A stretch of DNA of 32,439 nt from Acidobacteriota bacterium. GTDB lineage: Bacteria > Acidobacteriota > Terriglobia > Bryobacterales > Bryobacteraceae. The notes beneath the pieces are model-generated. The model was given only the letters and a program-made list of their open reading frames with translations, was not told the origin of the DNA and did no database searches. Positions 29,049 to 32,439 of the stretch are shown here, one piece after another. Position numbers and translations under genes: made by a program. The stretch lies in NCBI GenBank assembly GCA_016871015.1, contig VFZX01000043.1, positions 1 through 32,439 on the forward strand, read 5' to 3'. Each line of letters opens with the position of its first letter. Within the stretch, counting starts at the first letter, position 1.

Positions 29049-29444
29049 TCAGCTTTGGCGCTTGAAGGTGACGCTTGCCGCCCGTTTCCCCTTGCCCGCC
29101 GGAGTGAGCGTGAGCTGGTCTCCATCAAGCGTCGCTTCCCATTGGGTGGTGACAGCGCCCTTCTTCTTGGTCTGAAGCACAGTGTCGAACGTGAGCTTGT
29201 TGCCATCGACCTTGGCGTTTTGGATTTCCGCGGCCTTGGGCTTGCGCGTGACTTTGGCCTCGTAACTGCCTGTCAGCTTGCCCTGTTCCGTCTTCAGGAC
29301 CAGCGTCGCCGTGCCGGACTTGGCTTCGCCTCCCTTCTTGCCGCGAGCCTTCACTTCGGCGGTCCAGGTTCCATCGAATCCGGCCCCGGCGGCGAGCGCC
29401 ACCATGGACAGGGCGGTTAAGATAAAGGTGCAGATTCTCTTCAT
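29049..29444 (-). CDS. Small secreted protein of unknown function
   Basis: This 131-residue protein has a signal peptide (about 1-20, MKRICTFILTALSMVALAAG) followed by a basic, beta-rich domain beginning FDGTWTAEVKARGKKGG. The alternation of strands (TATLVLKTEQGKLTGSYEA, NKLTFDTVL, WEATLDGDQLTLTP) suggests a small beta-barrel or lipocalin-like sheet; similar small FDGTW proteins are common in Acidobacteria but have no assigned role. It diverges from priA across 39 bp and has its own terminator. No clear Shine-Dalgarno or TAnnnT box was found upstream. I cannot suggest a function. Confidence 0.75.
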   Translation of the reverse strand: MKRICTFILTALSMVALAAGAGFDGTWTAEVKARGKKGGEAKSGTATLVLKTEQGKLTGSYEAKVTRKPKAAEIQNAKVDGNKLTFDTVLQTKKKGAVTTQWEATLDGDQLTLTPAGKGKRAASVTFKRQS

Positions 29445-29483
29445 GCTTGGATCAACACCGTAGCGGAGGGGAAGTTTCGCTCA

Positions 29484-31910
29484 ATGCCCGACGTTCCGCT
29501 CTTCTGCGACGTGAGTCTGCCGGTGCCACTGGACCGGCCATTCACCTACGCGCTTCCCTCCGCGATTGCCCCACGGACCCGGCCGGGCTGCCGTGTCAGT
29601 GTCCCATTTGGGTCAAGACGACTCACGGGTGTCGCGATCCGGGTACACTCGGACGCGCCCGGTGAGGGCATTGAGGTCAAAGACGTCCAGCGGCTGGTGG
29701 ATGACGAACCGGTCCTCGATGCGGCGATGATGCAGCTCGCGCAGTGGATCGCATCCTATTACTGCGCGCCGCTCGGAGAGGTGCTCCGCGGGATGACTCC
29801 GCTTGGAGGCGAGATCCGCGCGACGCGCACCTACGCGCTGACCGACTCCGGCCGGGACGCCGCGCGCCAGTTTCTGTTGGGCACACCGGGCGAGGAGCCC
29901 ACGGTTCAGATTCTGCGCCTGCTCGAAACGCGGCCGCTGTCGGCGGCGTACCTTCTGAAGAAGGTCCCTCGCGCGGAGGCAGCGGTGAAGGCTTTGATGA
30001 AGAAAGGCCTCATCTCCGCGGAGGACAGCGACGCGGCGCGCGATCCGCTGCGGTCGCCCTCGAACCGGCTGCGTGCGCAGTTCACGGCCCGCGCCGATGA
30101 CCAGAAGCTGACCAAGTGGGAGCGCGAGCTGATCTCCTACCTGGAGCTTCACCCGGGTTCGCACAACCTTGCTGATATTGAGCAGGCGCTCCCGAAAGCG
30201 GCCGGGGCGGCGCGCAGCCTGGGACGGCGCGGTCTGATCCAGTTGCGGCCAGAGGCGCCCGCCCTGCTGGCGGGCAGTATCCGTCCGCCGCACGAGCTCA
30301 ACCGGTGGCAGCAGGCGGCGTATGAGCGGGTGGCGGAGTCGGTTGGAGCGCGGAGGTTTGAACCATTCCTTCTGCACGGCGTGACCGGGTCGGGCAAAAC
30401 CGAGGTGTACCTGCGGCTGATCGAAGAAGCGTTGCGGCTGGGCCGGGGCGCACTGATGTTGGTGCCCGAGATCGGACTCACGCCGGCCGTCGCCGGGCAA
30501 TTTTTTCACAGGTTCGGCGACCGGGTGGCGATTCTTCATTCCGCATTTACCGGGATCGAGCGCGTGGAGCAATGGCGGAGGATCCGGCGCGGCGAGGCGG
30601 CGGTAGTGGTGGGCACCCGGTCCGGCGTGTTCGCCCCGGTGCGGGAGCTGGGGTTGATCATCGTCGACGAGGAGCACGATGGATCGTACAAGCAAGAGGA
30701 GACGCCCCGCTACAACGGGCGGGACGTGGCCGTGGTCCGGGCGCGGAATTCGAATGCGGCGGTGGTGCTCGGGTCGGCGACGCCGAGCCTGGAGAGCCGC
30801 TACAACGCTGAGAAGGGCAAGTACGCGTTGATCGAGATGCCCGAGCGGATCGAGAAGCGGCCGCTGCCCGAGGTCGAGATCATCGACATGCGGCAGGAGT
30901 TCCTGGAGACACGCAAACACAACACGTTCTCGCGAGCGCTCGTTGAGGCGGTGAACAGCCGGCTGGAGAAAGGAGAACAGTCGATCCTGATCCTGAACCG
31001 CCGGGGCTATTCGACGTTTGTCGCCTGCCGCTCGTGCGGCGCACGGCTGGAGTGCCAGAACTGCGCGGTGACGCTCACCTACCACCGCCGCGACAAGCGC
31101 ATGTTGTGCCACTACTGCGGGTACGCGGAGAAGGTTCCCACCACGTGTCCCAAGTGCGGGAGCGAACATATCTACTTCCTCGGCACCGGCAGTGAGAAGG
31201 TCGAGGACGAACTGAGCCTTGGATTCAAGGATGCGCGCGTGGCCCGCATGGATCGCGACACGGTGAGCACGCGCCACCAGTTCGAGAAGCTCCTGCACGG
31301 GTTCCGCGAGCACAGCTACGACATCCTGGTGGGCACCCAGATGATCGCCAAGGGCCACGATATCCCGAACGTCACCTTTGTCGGCCTTGTAAACGCCGAC
31401 ATCGGGCTTGCGCTGCCGGACTTCCGCGCCGCCGAGCGTAGTTTTCAGCTTCTCACGCAGGCGGCGGGGCGCGCGGGCCGGGGCGAGACTCCAGGTACGG
31501 TGCTGATGCAGACCATCAACCCGGAGCACTACGCCATCCGGTGCGCTGCCGCGCAGGACTACAAAGCGTTCTATGCGAAGGAGTGCGAGTTCCGGCGGCT
31601 GATGCGCTATCCGCCGTTCGCGGCGCTGGCGAATATCGTTTTGCGGTCGCAGGATCAGGAGACGGCGATGCGGATGGCGTCAGAAACCGGCGAGTTCCTC
31701 AAGCCGCCACCGGAGGGTATCAAGGTGCTGGGTCCGGCCGAGGCGCCGGTGCCGAAGCTGAAGCAGGAGTTCCGGTATCAGTTGTTGATCAAGGCGGTGA
31801 GCCGGAAAGCGTTGAACGACGCGCTGCAGTCGCTGCGGAGGCTGGCGGTGGACAAGCATTGGCAGGCCACCGCAATGGTCATTGATGTGGATCCGCAGAC
31901 GTTGCTGTGA
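29484..31910 (+). CDS. priA: Primosomal protein N' (replication restart helicase PriA)
   Basis: This 808-residue 3'-to-5' DNA helicase reloads the replisome at stalled forks. An N-terminal 3'-OH-binding domain (about 1-100, FCDVSLPVPLDRPFTYALP) is followed by a winged-helix-like linker, Walker A GVTGSGKTEVY (about 299-309) and DEEH (about 394-397). Eight zinc-binding cysteines (about 515-562: CRSCG, CQNC, CHYCG, CPKCG) sit between the helicase lobes, and GTQMIAKGHDIPNVTFVG and QAAGRAGRG are the late helicase motifs. Length and order fit complete PriA. GGAGGGG (29465-29471) precedes the ATG at 29484, a normal ribosome site. It stands alone, divergent from the small secreted protein gene; sequence beyond its stop looks decayed. 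Confidence 0.97.
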   Translation: MPDVPLFCDVSLPVPLDRPFTYALPSAIAPRTRPGCRVSVPFGSRRLTGVAIRVHSDAPGEGIEVKDVQRLVDDEPVLDAAMMQLAQWIASYYCAPLGEVLRGMTPLGGEIRATRTYALTDSGRDAARQFLLGTPGEEPTVQILRLLETRPLSAAYLLKKVPRAEAAVKALMKKGLISAEDSDAARDPLRSPSNRLRAQFTARADDQKLTKWERELISYLELHPGSHNLADIEQALPKAAGAARSLGRRGLIQLRPEAPALLAGSIRPPHELNRWQQAAYERVAESVGARRFEPFLLHGVTGSGKTEVYLRLIEEALRLGRGALMLVPEIGLTPAVAGQFFHRFGDRVAILHSAFTGIERVEQWRRIRRGEAAVVVGTRSGVFAPVRELGLIIVDEEHDGSYKQEETPRYNGRDVAVVRARNSNAAVVLGSATPSLESRYNAEKGKYALIEMPERIEKRPLPEVEIIDMRQEFLETRKHNTFSRALVEAVNSRLEKGEQSILILNRRGYSTFVACRSCGARLECQNCAVTLTYHRRDKRMLCHYCGYAEKVPTTCPKCGSEHIYFLGTGSEKVEDELSLGFKDARVARMDRDTVSTRHQFEKLLHGFREHSYDILVGTQMIAKGHDIPNVTFVGLVNADIGLALPDFRAAERSFQLLTQAAGRAGRGETPGTVLMQTINPEHYAIRCAAAQDYKAFYAKECEFRRLMRYPPFAALANIVLRSQDQETAMRMASETGEFLKPPPEGIKVLGPAEAPVPKLKQEFRYQLLIKAVSRKALNDALQSLRRLAVDKHWQATAMVIDVDPQTLL

Positions 31911-32068
31911 GTCACTTCGATCGGCCTCTGCGTCCGGTATTGGAGAGCATTCCGGGCAAGGTCAGTGGTGGGGCGCGGACGAGGTTTCGTACAGCACATC
32001 GGACGGGCGCGTAGTCCACAGGAAGGTCTTGACAATCGTCGCTGACAGCGCAACGCTTGCCGCTGACT
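31911..32068. other. Non-coding or decayed sequence between priA and the IS-truncated fragment
   Basis: No convincing gene starts here. One forward frame ends ...VLTIVADSATLAADFTG with a TGA near 32079 and has protein-like composition, so it may be the tail of a lost gene, but it lacks its own start signal and I recognise no family. TTGACA at 32029-32034 has no matching -10. Confidence 0.3.
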
Positions 32069-32312
32069 TCACCGGCTGAACTGATGGAACAGTCCCTTGA
32101 GCGTCTTGAGAAAGCGCCCCAACGACTCCTCGCTGGTTTCGACATGACCCAAGTCCATCGCCATCACGATATCTTCCGCGAACTCCTCCCCGCCAAGCGG
32201 AGCGTCAATGCCCGATTGCCGGATCTCTGTCCGCAGCAGCCGCTTGTACTCGCCCTTCTCACACTTGACGGCCGGCGTCGTGCATCCCCGGCCAAACACG
32301 GTTTGGAAGGCC
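32069..32312 (-). pseudogene. Gene fragment of unknown function, 5' end cut off by an IS1182-type element
   Basis: A minus-strand frame of about 80 codons ends ...ESLGRFLKTLKGLFHQFSR at 32069. Its middle (KRLLRTEIRQSGIDAP, GGEEFAEDIVMAMDLGH) has ordinary charged, helical protein character. The only upstream ATG (32389) lies inside the insertion sequence, and the frame across the junction at about 32312 changes character, so the original start seems to have been removed by the insertion. I do not recognise the family. Confidence 0.4.
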
Positions 32313-32439
32313 CTAGGAGCCTGTCCGAGAATTCCCGAACATCGTGGGAACGGATAGAACAAAACCAGTACATAATGTTTTATGCCCAAGGGGTACCGCG
32401 CCTACAACCCGGACCAGGATCTGCTACTGCCACCGAGCT
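32313..32439 (+). mobile_element. Left end of an IS1182-family insertion sequence (partial)
   Basis: The stretch starts with CTAGGAGCCTGTCCGAGAAT, which resembles IS1182-family termini and may include a palindromic CTAG target. A short inverted repeat TTCCC/GGGAA (32332-32350) and CATAAT (32371-32376) lie before the transposase start. The exact outer boundary is inferred; the remainder of the element is beyond the window. Confidence 0.65.
32382..32439 (+). CDS. IS1182-family transposase, N-terminal 19 residues (partial)
   Basis: The ATG at 32382 opens MPKGYRAYNPDQDLLLPPS and then the window ends. IS1182 transposases, as I know them, begin with YRPYDPDQ-x-LLLPPS-x-x-EWLPE, so the match covers almost the whole visible part. 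No clear Shine-Dalgarno precedes it. This is a DDE transposase that would insert the flanking element; whether it is intact cannot be seen. Confidence 0.8.
   Translation, partial: MPKGYRAYNPDQDLLLPPS

Noticed and set aside
32029-32057. TTGACA as a possible promoter after priA
   Set aside because: The expected -10 position reads AACGCT, and no gene follows at a suitable distance.

Overview
The window is most likely a chromosomal piece of an Acidobacteriota genome close to Solibacter/Bryobacter. This rests on protein content: two proteins end in what I recognise as the Solibacter-type C-terminal domain (TIGR03437), there are two large carboxypeptidase-regulatory/TonB-receptor (Oar-like) outer-membrane proteins, a BACON-like repeat protein, two secreted YHYH proteins, and uniformly high-GC DNA. 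No rRNA, tRNA, CRISPR array or phage module was seen.

Layout, left to right. Bases 1-100 look like the end of an insertion sequence, with paired terminal repeats and the first codons of a leftward transposase. Next come an Oar-like receptor (153-3656), a convergent glutaryl-CoA dehydrogenase (3696-4865, minus), a divergent control region with a long rpoB leader, and rpoB-rpoC (5226-13805). A leftward cluster with 4-nt GTGA overlaps follows: Tat-exported sulfatase, small glycine-rich membrane protein, Nramp-like transporter (16763 down to 13814). From a 25-bp divergent intergenic region, a rightward set runs DUF2157-like membrane protein, DUF4824-like protein and a second Oar-like receptor (16789-21812). 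A leftward block follows: YHYH-cupredoxin protein, YHYH-Solibacter-C-terminal protein, BACON-repeat protein and a small secreted protein (29444 down to 21742). priA (29484-31910) reads right. The last 530 bp hold apparently decayed sequence, a gene fragment, and the start of an IS1182-family element that runs off the window.

How the parts fit: rpoBC and priA are housekeeping genes, gcdH is catabolic (lysine, tryptophan or aromatic degradation), and most of the rest is envelope or secreted protein: receptors, a sulfatase, a transporter and adhesion-like repeats. rpoBC lacks its common neighbours (rplJ/rplL upstream, rpsL/rpsG downstream) and has its own promoter-like sequence.

The points most worth a second look are: (1) an eight-cysteine insertion in RpoB whose first half has the cysteine spacing and WECxCG signature of the zinc ribbon of RpoC encoded next door; (2) a YHYH protein whose two modules appear in swapped order, next to a paralogue that has lost the histidine motif and gained a cupredoxin domain; (3) a recurrent TAnnnT box 6-8 nt before start codons lacking a Shine-Dalgarno sequence, which suggests leaderless transcripts, including two divergent genes sharing one 25-bp gap; (4) convergent genes overlapping by 71 bp. 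All domain names come from sequence recognition without a database search.
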